This document shows, one piece after another, positions 10,465-18,540 of a DNA stretch of 64,000 nt. The stretch lies in contig JAIQDT010000225.1 in the NCBI GenBank assembly GCA_021521415.1, positions 930,001 through 994,000 of the forward strand, written 5' to 3'. The translations under genes and the position numbers were made by a program. Numbering within the stretch: position 1 is the stretch's first letter; every line of letters starts with the position of its first letter. Origin of the DNA: Bidens hawaiensis. Lineage: Eukaryota > Streptophyta > Magnoliopsida > Asterales > Asteraceae. A model generated the notes under the pieces. The model did no database searches, had not been told where the DNA came from, and was given only the letters and a program-made list of their open reading frames with translations.

Positions 10465-11889
10465 TCATATCATCTTCGTAGCAATTCTTTCCTCAACTTC
10501 TGCAAAATCCAGATAAGGTATGTTAAAAGATTTAAAAAGTCTATCATAGTCGAAAACCCCAGCGGGTCCCGAGCTTGGTTTTGGTGATTTGTAACTTGTG
10601 ATATCAGTGTTACACACCACCTCAACCTTGCTGTTCGATGTATTAAAGACCCGTCTGTTGGGAGTCCCAACAACGTATCCGACTAAGATTCCTTCGTCGG
10701 CTACTTCACCAAATTTAGAATTGGTCTTTAATATCGAACACGGTGACCCGAATGGTTCAAGACCACTCAAGTTGGGCTTTCTCCCATGCATAAGTTCATA
10801 ACAGGTTTTATTTAATCTTTTAACAGTTAACACTCTATTAAGGATATAACAGGCTGTTGCAACTGCTTCAGCCCAGAACACCACGGGAAGTTTCGAATCA
10901 GCCAGCATGGTTCTGGCTCCTTCAATTAAAGTTCTGTTCTTCCTCTCAGCCACTCCATTTTGTTGCGGTGTATACGGAGCGCTGTACTGGTGTTCAATCC
11001 CCTTCTGTAAGCAGAAGATCTCCATCTCATAGTTCTTGAACTCAGTTCCATTGTCACTCCTGATGAATTTAACCCGTTTCCCCATGATATTCTCAACCTT
11101 GGTAATCAAATTCTTTACCATCTGCACTGTTTCATCCTTTGACTTCAGGAAATATACCCAGGAGTATCGAGAGAAATCATTAGTGATCACCAAGCAATAC
11201 GATGTTCCTCCTAGACTTCTGACATTCACGGGACCGAAGAGATCCATGTGAAGTAATTCTAGGGTACTGACAATTGAATTGACCTTCTTGGTGTGATGGG
11301 ATTTCTTGTGTTGCTTTCCCTTTTTGCATGATAAACATTTGTCTTCAAAGTTGAAATTCTTCAAGGGAACACCCAGCACAAGCCCATTTTTGACAAGGTA
11401 GTTCATTTTCCGAAGATGAATGTGCCCCATTCTCCTATGACACAACTCGGACTCCGATTCAGTCGCTTTTGACAGAAGACACGATTCTTCTGTGGCCATC
11501 TCAGTCGATCTCATATCCATGATATACGTATTCTTCACTCTTGGAGCCTTCATAACAATCCAATCCTCTGGTATCTTAAAACCAGGATGCAACACAATCG
11601 CTTCATTCTTTGTAAAATGCACGGTGTAGTATTTGTCACAAATCTGCGAAACACTCAGCAGATTGTGCTTCAGTTCTTCAACAAAATTTACTTTCTCCAA
11701 AGTCATCTTTCCATTCGACACCGTCCCTATTCCTGTAATTCTTCCACCGCTCTCTCCTGCGAAACTCACTCTTCCTCCTTGAACAGGTTTCAAGTCGTGT
11801 AACAATTTCTTGTTACCCGTCATGTGCCGGGAACAGCCGCTATCCACAACCCATTGATTGTTAGCAGCCCTGTTCAACTGTTCCTGCAC
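10465..11889 (-). CDS. pol: Copia pol: aspartic protease and integrase
   Basis: The first ~120 residues are the retropepsin-like protease, with the active site DSGCSRHMTG, which would cut the polyprotein. The gag-pre-integrase zinc region follows: CHRRMGHIHLRKM, then CLSCKKGKQH (HHCC). The integrase core comes next, with the catalytic acidic residues in HMDLFGPV, IRSDNGTEF and the Glu of NGVAERKNRT, which joins element DNA to the chromosome. It ends at a TGA (10465-10467), and RT follows in the same frame only 5 codons later, so the break is a single nonsense codon, most simply CGA to TGA. Frame and spacing show one ancestral polyprotein. Confidence 0.95.
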   Translation of the reverse strand: MQEQLNRAANNQWVVDSGCSRHMTGNKKLLHDLKPVQGGRVSFAGESGGRITGIGTVSNGKMTLEKVNFVEELKHNLLSVSQICDKYYTVHFTKNEAIVLHPGFKIPEDWIVMKAPRVKNTYIMDMRSTEMATEESCLLSKATESESELCHRRMGHIHLRKMNYLVKNGLVLGVPLKNFNFEDKCLSCKKGKQHKKSHHTKKVNSIVSTLELLHMDLFGPVNVRSLGGTSYCLVITNDFSRYSWVYFLKSKDETVQMVKNLITKVENIMGKRVKFIRSDNGTEFKNYEMEIFCLQKGIEHQYSAPYTPQQNGVAERKNRTLIEGARTMLADSKLPVVFWAEAVATACYILNRVLTVKRLNKTCYELMHGRKPNLSGLEPFGSPCSILKTNSKFGEVADEGILVGYVVGTPNRRVFNTSNSKVEVVCNTDITSYKSPKPSSGPAGVFDYDRLFKSFNIPYLDFAEVEERIATKMI

Positions 11890-12168
11890 GATTAAAGCAG
11901 ATGATTAAAATCTGGGGACCCAAGACCTATTGGTCTTGGGTCGATACATTCCGTACCTTGGCTGTCCAAAGTTAGTATCATAATAATTTCTGTGAGTCCT
12001 AACAGGATACCTTCTTGTGGATTGACCATGAGGCCATCCAAACCTTCGTGAATTAAGAGAATTATTACTTAAGGTTTGGTTGTTAGCAGTGTAAAACTGA
12101 GATTTATTTTTTTGAAAACCTGGATTAGTCCATTTTCTGAAATTTGATGGGTTTTCATTTTTACCATG

Positions 12169-12951
12169 TTATTGATTAGCGTTGGTTCTTTTCTCAGATT
12201 TTGAAGTCCTCACACCTCTGAATTTCTGCTTCAGAGGGCAATCAGCAACAAGGTGTCCTATTTGATTACATCTAAAACAACTCCTGTGTTCAATTTTCTT
12301 ATCAATAGTTGTCTTAGATGTTGAGGCTGTATTACTGCCCGTTTGTCTCACATATGGTGGGACATACGGGTTTAGTGGAGACTTCTTTTCAGGTGTTTTA
12401 TTTTTCTCTCCACTTTTCGGTAACACTTCCTCTTGTTTTGTCTCACACGACTCAGAGGACTTGTCTGAGTTAGATGAGACATGACTCGGAGCAGAAATCT
12501 TTACACTTGCAACAGGCTTACTAACTTCTGGTTCTTTAGTAGCAACTTGAACTGGAACTGTCTGACCATAGTCAACATCAACAGATTTCTGATTACTAGG
12601 GTCATAAGTGTAATTATGATTGAAAGGTGGTGGAACTTCATGATAACCAATTCCTCCCCTTTTTAGGGAACCTTGATCACTAACGATGTGATCAAGTATA
12701 GCGGAGGAATTTCTGAATTGCTCCAGTTTCCTGTTAAGTTCCACCACTTTTACCTGGTGATCAGCTATCTGTTTTTCCTTTTCAGCTATTAGTTTGGTTT
12801 TCTCTTCTAGAACCTCATAGCTAAGATCAATCACTTGAATTTTTTCAGCAAGCTTTGCTTTAAGACTTTTAATATCTTTCTCACTAGCTTTAATTTTTAC
12901 TTTGTAACTATTTTCTCTAGCTTTAGTGAAATGATGATCTTCTTTTAAAGT
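12169..12951 (-). pseudogene. gag: Copia gag C-terminal extension with second zinc knuckle
   Basis: This frame picks up directly after the gag stop and encodes a Lys/Glu-rich, coiled-coil-like stretch (EEKTKLIAEKEKQIADHQ), a Ser/Pro/Lys-rich linker and a second CCHC knuckle, CFRCNQIGHLVADC. It ends at a TAA (12169-12171). The frame then continues through an Asn/Arg/Tyr/Pro-rich segment to another TAA (11905-11907) and into protease. It is therefore the 3' part of a gag-pol frame broken by one frameshift and nonsense codons. Two knuckles in one polyprotein is unusual for simple Copia elements; from memory it occurs in large Asteraceae-type elements. Confidence 0.8.
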
Positions 12952-14510
12952 TTAAATTGCGCATCCAAACTAACAAACTGATCAGTTATAGTTGTCAGTT
13001 GTTCAGACAGATGTTCACACTTAGTACAAGGGAGTTCGGTACTTACCTCGGAGAGCTGGTCTGCCACATCTGCCATGTAAGCTTCATTTTCACCAGTTCC
13101 CTTCTTCTCACTATCTGCAGTTTCGATGTTTGCCAAATTGGCCTGTTCAAATACTTCTTCAACATGCAGATTCCAGTTGTACTCCTCATTCTGTCTGGAA
13201 ATCATGGCTCTATAGTCATTACCACTACCACTTTGCTGTGTAGATCTGTTTTGACTGCGTTCAACACGTTCATTTTTGCACTCTTTTGCAAAGTGGCCAT
13301 TCTGCTGACAGTTGTAACAGCGAACCTTCGACTTATCAAACCCTGGCCTCTCTCCGACAAACTTCCTGCCAGTCTTCTTCATGAACCTCTTCACCTTTCT
13401 GACAATCATAGCCATCTGCCACTGCAGATCCATCTCCTCCAGATCATCAGCATCGATCTGATCATAGTCTTCATCCAAAATTGCAGGATCAACAATCTTA
13501 CCCTGAATGTAGTTCTCATACGAAGCAATAAAAGATGCATAGAGAGCAAACTGCTGTTCAGCAGATTTAACACTCATGGGCATCTTCGAGTAGTTGTTGT
13601 TTGACACACTTGGGGAAAAACTACTCTTGGTCGCTTGAGGTTGAGAAGCATTTGATCCTCCAGCTACAAAGCACATATCACCGTTCATGTTGAGAGATAC
13701 ATGTCCTTCATGTGTTGAGCTCGCGCCTGACTCTCCCTTAGAGTGATAAGCAGATGATTCAGTTTTCGAACTTGATCCAGAGTTAACCTTTGCACCATAC
13801 ATACCCGGATCTTGAACTTGATCGGTAGGTGTCTCCTTTCGTACCATGTTCAGTTCAAACGTTCTTAGCTTGTTAACTGCTGTCTCCAGGTCATAGTCAG
13901 CAAAGTCTTTGTCTTCTCTCATCAACACAGTATACATCTCCCATTTCGGTGGGAGAGCATCAAGAAGCTTTTCAACAATCTCATCTTCTTTGTAAGCAAT
14001 TGAATTGTTGCTGAGTTCAGTCATCAGATGATAATATCTAGTGATGATATCATCAAGTGATTCATTCTTCAGATACTTGAAGACCGAGAATTGGGTTTTT
14101 AGAAGTTTAATTTTCGAGGCACGAATTCCCACATTGCCCTCAAACCGGTTCTCAAGTGCTTCCCAAAGCTCTCTTGTAGTTTTATACTTTCGGAAGGTGT
14201 GAAGTATCTCTTGTGGAAGAGCCATTGTAATTGCTGCATGAGCTTTGCTTTCTGCCTCATACATTTTCTTCTCCTCTTCTTCCATCTCTTTGTATTTCTT
14301 GATCTGATCACGACCTTCATACTCAGCAGTAGGTGGAATGTAACCATCTTGTATGCACACCCACATCTTGGCATCTTGATACTTGACATATTGTTCAAAA
14401 CGATCTTTCCACGCTACATAATCAGTTTTCTTAAGCATCTTAGGTGCCTTTGTAGCCGAACCCGCTTCTACTTCCATCTTTACCAATTCGGTAATGTTTA
14501 TCGAAGACAT
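12945..14510 (-). CDS. gag: Copia gag, nucleocapsid part
   Basis: Gag forms the virus-like particle that packages element RNA in the cytoplasm. The ATG at 14510 (MSSINITEL) is the likely start; the frame opens slightly upstream at a GTG, which plants do not normally use. The first ~230 residues are the Copia gag (UBN2-type) domain, with YVAWKDRFEQYV early and the SKIKLLKTQFSVFKYL and DDIITRYYHLMTEL helices later. A perfect CCHC zinc knuckle (CYNCQQNGHFAKEC, residues about 398-411) binds RNA. The frame stops at 12945-12947, but coiled-coil-like gag sequence continues at once in another frame, so I infer a frameshift near 12950. A 215-codon frame on the opposite strand is a shadow. Confidence 0.9.
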   Translation of the reverse strand: MSSINITELVKMEVEAGSATKAPKMLKKTDYVAWKDRFEQYVKYQDAKMWVCIQDGYIPPTAEYEGRDQIKKYKEMEEEEKKMYEAESKAHAAITMALPQEILHTFRKYKTTRELWEALENRFEGNVGIRASKIKLLKTQFSVFKYLKNESLDDIITRYYHLMTELSNNSIAYKEDEIVEKLLDALPPKWEMYTVLMREDKDFADYDLETAVNKLRTFELNMVRKETPTDQVQDPGMYGAKVNSGSSSKTESSAYHSKGESGASSTHEGHVSLNMNGDMCFVAGGSNASQPQATKSSFSPSVSNNNYSKMPMSVKSAEQQFALYASFIASYENYIQGKIVDPAILDEDYDQIDADDLEEMDLQWQMAMIVRKVKRFMKKTGRKFVGERPGFDKSKVRCYNCQQNGHFAKECKNERVERSQNRSTQQSGSGNDYRAMISRQNEEYNWNLHVEEVFEQANLANIETADSEKKGTGENEAYMADVADQLSEVSTELPCTKCEHLSEQLTTITDQFVSLDAQFKL

Positions 14511-14570
14511 TTTTCTCACAACTCAAAGAAATCCGAAAATAAAAAAAAAATTATTTTCAAACAGCACTGT

Positions 14571-14826
14571 AGGCGAAGTTGTGGATAACTTCGCTTAAAA
14601 CTTAACTTCGCGTGAATTTGTAACTTCGCTCACTTTCTTAAATTCGCCGGATTGGCGAACTTGAGAATAACTTCGCTTAAGTTGAGCGAACTTGGGAGGT
14701 AGGCGAAGTTGTGGGTAACTTCGCTTGAGGTAAGCGAACTTGAAGAGGTAGGCGAAGTTGTGGATAACTTCGCTTAACCTTATATCTTCGCTGAAACCCT
14801 ACGAACAGTGATGGCAACTTCGCCTG
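14571..14826 (-). repeat. GCGAAGTT palindrome cluster in gag leader
   Basis: About sixteen copies of GCGAAGTT, GCGAACTT or their complements lie between the primer site and gag. Several form near-perfect inverted pairs such as AGGCGAAGTT-N4-AACTTCGC. The same half-sites occur in the LTRs and ahead of the third ORF, and essentially nowhere else in the window. They could be hairpins in the genomic RNA or protein-binding DNA palindromes. Confidence 0.85.
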
Positions 14827-15010
14827 ATGAACATGACCTTTCTGCAGATTAGATTTCTGGGTTTTTCGAGGTTTGTGAAGGTGTTATGGGTTGTTTAAGA
14901 TTGTAGGAGGAGAGTATAGCACAAAAACTCAGAAAACTCGTCCCGCGAATAGTCGAACGGAACGATTTCTATACCCGCGTGATAATCCCGAACCACACAA
15001 TCGAGCAAAA

Positions 15011-15022
15011 GCTCTGATACCA
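15011..15022 (-). other. Primer-binding site, initiator Met tRNA
   Basis: The minus strand reads TGGTATCAGAGC two bases inside the 5' LTR. This is the standard complement of the plant initiator-Met tRNA 3' end, used to prime minus-strand DNA synthesis. Confidence 0.93.
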
Positions 15023-15024
15023 AT

Positions 15025-15446
15025 TGTAGGTTCCTAGCCGGATCTACACGAGATATCGCGTTCTACGTAGGTGCGGAATCCCTACGTAAGACGTTACGAG
15101 TATAGAAAACAATACAAGCTAACACACGATACGATAACCAAACACACGTTGTATTCCAACCGTAAACACGTGATACTGTGATCACTTAGTACAAAACTCT
15201 CTGACTCGAATACACGAATAAACTCTTAATCTATTAACTTCTACTGAATAAGCCGTATCAAACAGCTTATATAGACACGACAACTTCGCCTGGCATGTTC
15301 AGGCGAAGTTGTCCCTAACTTCGCTTGTCTAAAAAGTTCGCCCATATAAGCGAACTTGTTAGTAACTTCGCTTACATGCAAAACTCAAATCTAACTAACA
15401 CGATTACAGACACTCGACACTGAACTACTGACATCATGCACCAACA
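15025..15446 (-). repeat. Copia 5' LTR
   Basis: This 422-bp LTR is bounded by TG and CA and matches 3085-3506 almost base for base. On the minus strand, U3 carries six GCGAAGTT/GCGAACTT half-sites (about 15281-15376), followed directly by a TATA box (TATATAAGC, 15265-15273). The primer site follows at its inner edge. It should drive the genomic transcript. Confidence 0.95.
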
Positions 15447-15861
15447 AATAATAATAATAATAAATCATTTGGATTTGTTTGAAGACATTTTTTAAAGAAA
15501 ATTTATTTGATTGAAAATTAATTATTTATAGTAACCACGGATTTGTGTTAGTGAAAGAAATAAAATATACAAAAGAAAAATACAGACGAGTTGGATGGGC
15601 TTGTAAAATCTAAGTGTTGAGACCATAAAATCGAATAAAAATAGACGAGGGATGCAGAGTAAGGTATCACATGACAGGAACAAGTTAGGCCTTCCGAAGT
15701 ATGGCGGGTGTGCTCGGGTCACCATAATTATGGTAGGCTTGAAGCATGTGGTCAAGTATATGATCGAGACAAATGGTTAAGTAACAGGTCTTGCAAATGG
15801 GCGGGTGGCGTTGAGTTTAGGTAGGTTTAAGCAACAAGTGGTAATTGAATCTACCACAAAT
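15447..15861. other. Noncoding gap between Copia and Gypsy elements
   Basis: It begins with the resumed (AAT)n microsatellite and is otherwise AT-rich sequence with no motif I recognise. It is the original target of the Copia insertion and is continuous with 3084. Confidence 0.7.
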
Positions 15862-16018
15862 TGTAACATCCTACTTTCGATAAGAAATAATAAAATAAAT
15901 TTCGTTATTTTATATTGTGTCATTTATCGGTTTAGATAAATAACTAATAGAAGGTGGGATTGGACTTTAAAAGATGGGATGAGAGATGGAATGGGCCTTA
16001 GGCATGGGCTTAAGGGAG

Positions 16019-16026
16019 TATAAATA
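16019..16026 (+). promoter_or_regulatory. TATA box of LTR A
   Basis: GAGTATAAATACCCC is conserved in all three LTRs of this family (also about 46495-46505 minus and 54081-54095 plus) with the following CTTAAACCCTAA leader. Conservation across otherwise diverged copies supports promoter function. Confidence 0.75.
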
Positions 16027-16581
16027 CCCCTTAAACCCTAATCCATTCCATTTTTATCCATCTCTACACCATAGCCTATACCATCAAAAACACACACAAA
16101 CACCATCCTATATCCCGAACCAAGATCCGAAGGCAAAAACCCGAGCTTGTTGGTGCTGGAACGTTATGACGAGCCAAACCTACATCAAGACCAGCTCGTG
16201 TTCGTAAACTGACTCGTTTAAGTACGTTTATAACGAGAAATTACTCATTCAATTTTGGATTCGTTTAGTAATCCTAGATCTGTGCATAAGTTGTGCATAG
16301 TAATCCTAGATCTGTGCATAAGTCGTTAACATTTCATGAGTTTATTATTCGTAAGATGAGGCGTAGGTGTATAACGACCAAAAACACCATTTAGGCACGA
16401 TGTTGGACTGATTGGATGGTTGGAGTTTGTTGGTGCTGGTATTGTGAATCCATTGATACCAGATTCGTGTTATTTAATCACGAAATGAGGATTAACAGGA
16501 AATCCTATGTCTGTTGACTGTTTACTGTTCTTGGCGATTTTGACTTTGACCTCTGAGTCAAAGTTTGGATAAGATTGATGC

Positions 16582-16910
16582 CATTCGTTATGTCCAGATA
16601 ACGAATTAGTTCACCCATTCGTTATGTTGGGATAACAAATCAATTCACCAATTCGTTATGTCAAGACAACGAATTAGTTCACCCATTCGTTATGTTGAGA
16701 TAATGAATCAATTCATCAATTCGTTATGTCAAGATAACGAATTAGTTCACCCATTCGTTATGTCCAGATAGCGAATCAGTTCACCCGTTCGTTATGTTAA
16801 GATAACGAAGTAGCTCACCCATTCGTTACATTGAGATAACGAATTAGGCCATTCGTTATAACGAATGAAGAAGGATTTCGTAACGAATTAGGCTTAATTC
16901 GTTATAGCGA
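16582..16910 (+). repeat. Tandem ATTCGTTATGT palindromic array
   Basis: There are about eight units of ~35 bp, each holding ATTCGTTATGT then AGATAACGAAT, so each unit can fold on itself. Units alternate in the spacer (TTAGTTCACCC versus CAATTCACCA). The other two LTRs of this family carry an unrelated GTTCTCGGTC array at the equivalent place. Confidence 0.88.
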
Positions 16911-16980
16911 ATGAATTAGGGAATTAGATAATAATTTAAAATCCTAACAAAAAATGTGTTAAGGCAGCTTAACCCCAGCC

Positions 16981-17051
16981 AGGGGCTCTGCCCCTTGGAC
17001 CCCACTAGGGGCTGCCGCCCCTACAACCCTGCTGTCAGGGGCGCTGCCCCC
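16981..17051 (+). repeat. Three GGGGC...GCCCC hairpins
   Basis: Three successive stem-loops (AGGGGCTCTGCCCCT, AGGGGCTGCCGCCCCT, AGGGGCGCTGCCCC) lie in an otherwise AT-rich LTR. They are conserved in the reversed solo LTR (about 45448-45540) but absent from the copy at 54005-56071. Confidence 0.85.
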
Positions 17052-17196
17052 ATACCCCTGTTCATTGAGGGTTATAACTAGACTAGAAACACGATATGAG
17101 TTGTGATAGTTAATTGATATGTGTAATTTTTATACAGTTAGTCGCGCACAGCTAAGGAAAGGAATAACCATTAACGGTGAATGTAACTGAGTTCAG

Positions 17197-17809
17197 GTGA
17201 GTTTCTAGCCACCTTTCCTTGTTATGTTTTCGGGGTTGTATGCATACTCGATGTGATAGTTAATACACTTACCATTTACCTTAAATGGTAAGTGTAGGCC
17301 ATGTATGATTTATATGTTAATTATGTGTAAAAGCTTGTCGATACGTGAATGATCTTCGGATATTGCACGTGTTGACAAGGGAGGTATGTATACGAAAGGT
17401 GAATGTGTACGATAAATATATGCACAAGATATGAGTATGTATAAATGATTAAAGAAAGTATATGTATGTTACGGGTATGTAAAGACAGTATGTACGAAGA
17501 TGAAGAAGTAAGGAGCAGACCCTAATAATATCTGAGATAGAGAAGAAATGGATTAGACCCTTATAACATCTGAGATAGACAAGGAAAGAGGGATCAGACC
17601 CTAATAATATCTGAGCTAGAATGGATAGTAATTATATAGTATGAAAGTAATAAAGTATGAACGTATGTATGAAATTATGTAATGAAAGTAAATTAGTAAA
17701 GTAATTATTATATATCTTCGGATGCATGATTGAAGGTAAGTGTGTGTATTGTATGATGTGTGATTAACTAGAACTCACTCAGCGTAGCTGACTTTTAGTA
17801 TGCATGCAG
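17197..17809 (+). other. Putative LTR leader intron (LTR A)
   Basis: The donor is CAG|GTGAGTTTC and the acceptor GCATGCAG|G, with TAGCTGAC (CTGAC matches the branch consensus) 21-28 nt before the acceptor; 613 nt. A triple repeat GACCCTAATAATATCTGAGAT lies inside (17505-17625). The same three signals occur in the other long LTRs. Confidence 0.5.
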
Positions 17810-18071
17810 GTAAGTAGGATGAGACAGCTGGCTTGAGCAGGGACACATGGCGTAAGAATAAGAGTCTGGCATCTGAAGATGCATGATGTTTTACATTTAA
17901 TGTTTTAATTTTGAAAGACAAGAATGTTTTAAGACATGTTATGAATTATTATTGTAATGTTATGAAAGTTTTATATTCCGCATAAAGTTTTAATTAACTC
18001 TGATATTTAGAACTATGTTTATGATTAATCCAACGTCCAATGTAGGGCACCAGTAACCGTGCCTTACAAGT

Positions 18072-18083
18072 TGGTATCAGAGC
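18072..18083 (+). other. Primer-binding site of host Gypsy element
   Basis: TGGTATCAGAGC lies three bases after LTR A and is complementary to initiator Met tRNA. Confidence 0.92.
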
Positions 18084-18483
18084 AAAGTTCGAGAGATTTA
18101 AGCGTCCTACATGCTTAGACTCGAACAGAGAATGGGATTAAAGTAAGAAAAGAAAGAAGATGTCAATTCAAGATAGCCATGTGTCACTCAAGCAAGCTAA
18201 GTAAAGGTAAAGTGTATGGTTAAATAATGAATGTTAATGTTAGCTTAACTACTAAAGAAAGGATATGTGTATGTTAGGGATAGGAATTCTTGATTGTTTG
18301 ATTAATTAACTGTGTAACAGTAGATTTAGCACAAAGAGACTCATAAAGGGAAGTATATAGGACACGGAAAGCAACATGATCAGCTAATCACAACTAGCCA
18401 CTCTTATTACTTGTTAGCCTTACTATCCTTGTACTAAATAGTTCCTTCAGTGATGACGTTTATGTTTTCCCTTCCATAATACG

Positions 18484-18540
18484 ATGGCTGGAGCTAGGCA
18501 AGTTGTTGGAGCAAGAGGTCACACTGAACGTGGTGGCAGG
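18484..18540 (+). pseudogene. gag: Host Gypsy gag, piece 1 (N-terminus)
   Basis: The ATG at 18484 starts MAGARQVVGARGHTERGGR, a basic Gly/Arg-rich N-terminus. It is cut after 19 codons by the 12-kb element at 18541; GCAGG (18536-18540) is repeated at 30619-30623 and the frame resumes there. Confidence 0.75.

Larger units (their letters stand above)
3085..15446 (-). mobile_element. Complete Copia LTR retrotransposon with extra 3' ORF
   Basis: This is a 12,362-bp element on the minus strand. Its ends are TG...CA LTRs of 422 bp each. AATAA flanks both sides (3080-3084 and 15447-15451), although the site is a microsatellite. A Met-initiator primer site lies inside the right LTR and a polypurine tract inside the left LTR. 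The order is 5' LTR, leader, gag, protease, integrase, RT, RNase H; integrase before RT defines Ty1/Copia. It is more than twice the usual size of about 5 kb because about 5 kb lies between the pol stop (8581) and the 3' LTR, including a third ORF. The LTRs differ at only a few visible positions (for example near the start, cccagcc versus cctagcc), so the insertion is fairly young, yet the ORFs carry several stops. Confidence 0.95.
15862..18068 (+). repeat. 5' LTR of host Gypsy element (LTR A)
   Basis: This 2,207-bp LTR begins TGTAACATCC and ends GCCTTACA, followed by the primer site. Inside are a TATA box (16019-16026), a ~35-bp palindromic tandem array (16582-16910), three GGGGC hairpins (16981-17051), an intron-like stretch (17197-17809) and a ~30-bp triple repeat (17505-17625). 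It is the same family as 44057-46631 (minus) and 54005-56071 (plus), whose tandem repeats differ. Confidence 0.92.

Noticed and set aside
12957..13604. 215-codon plus-strand frame
   Set aside because: Exactly antisense to the Copia gag frame, which has real domains; a shadow.
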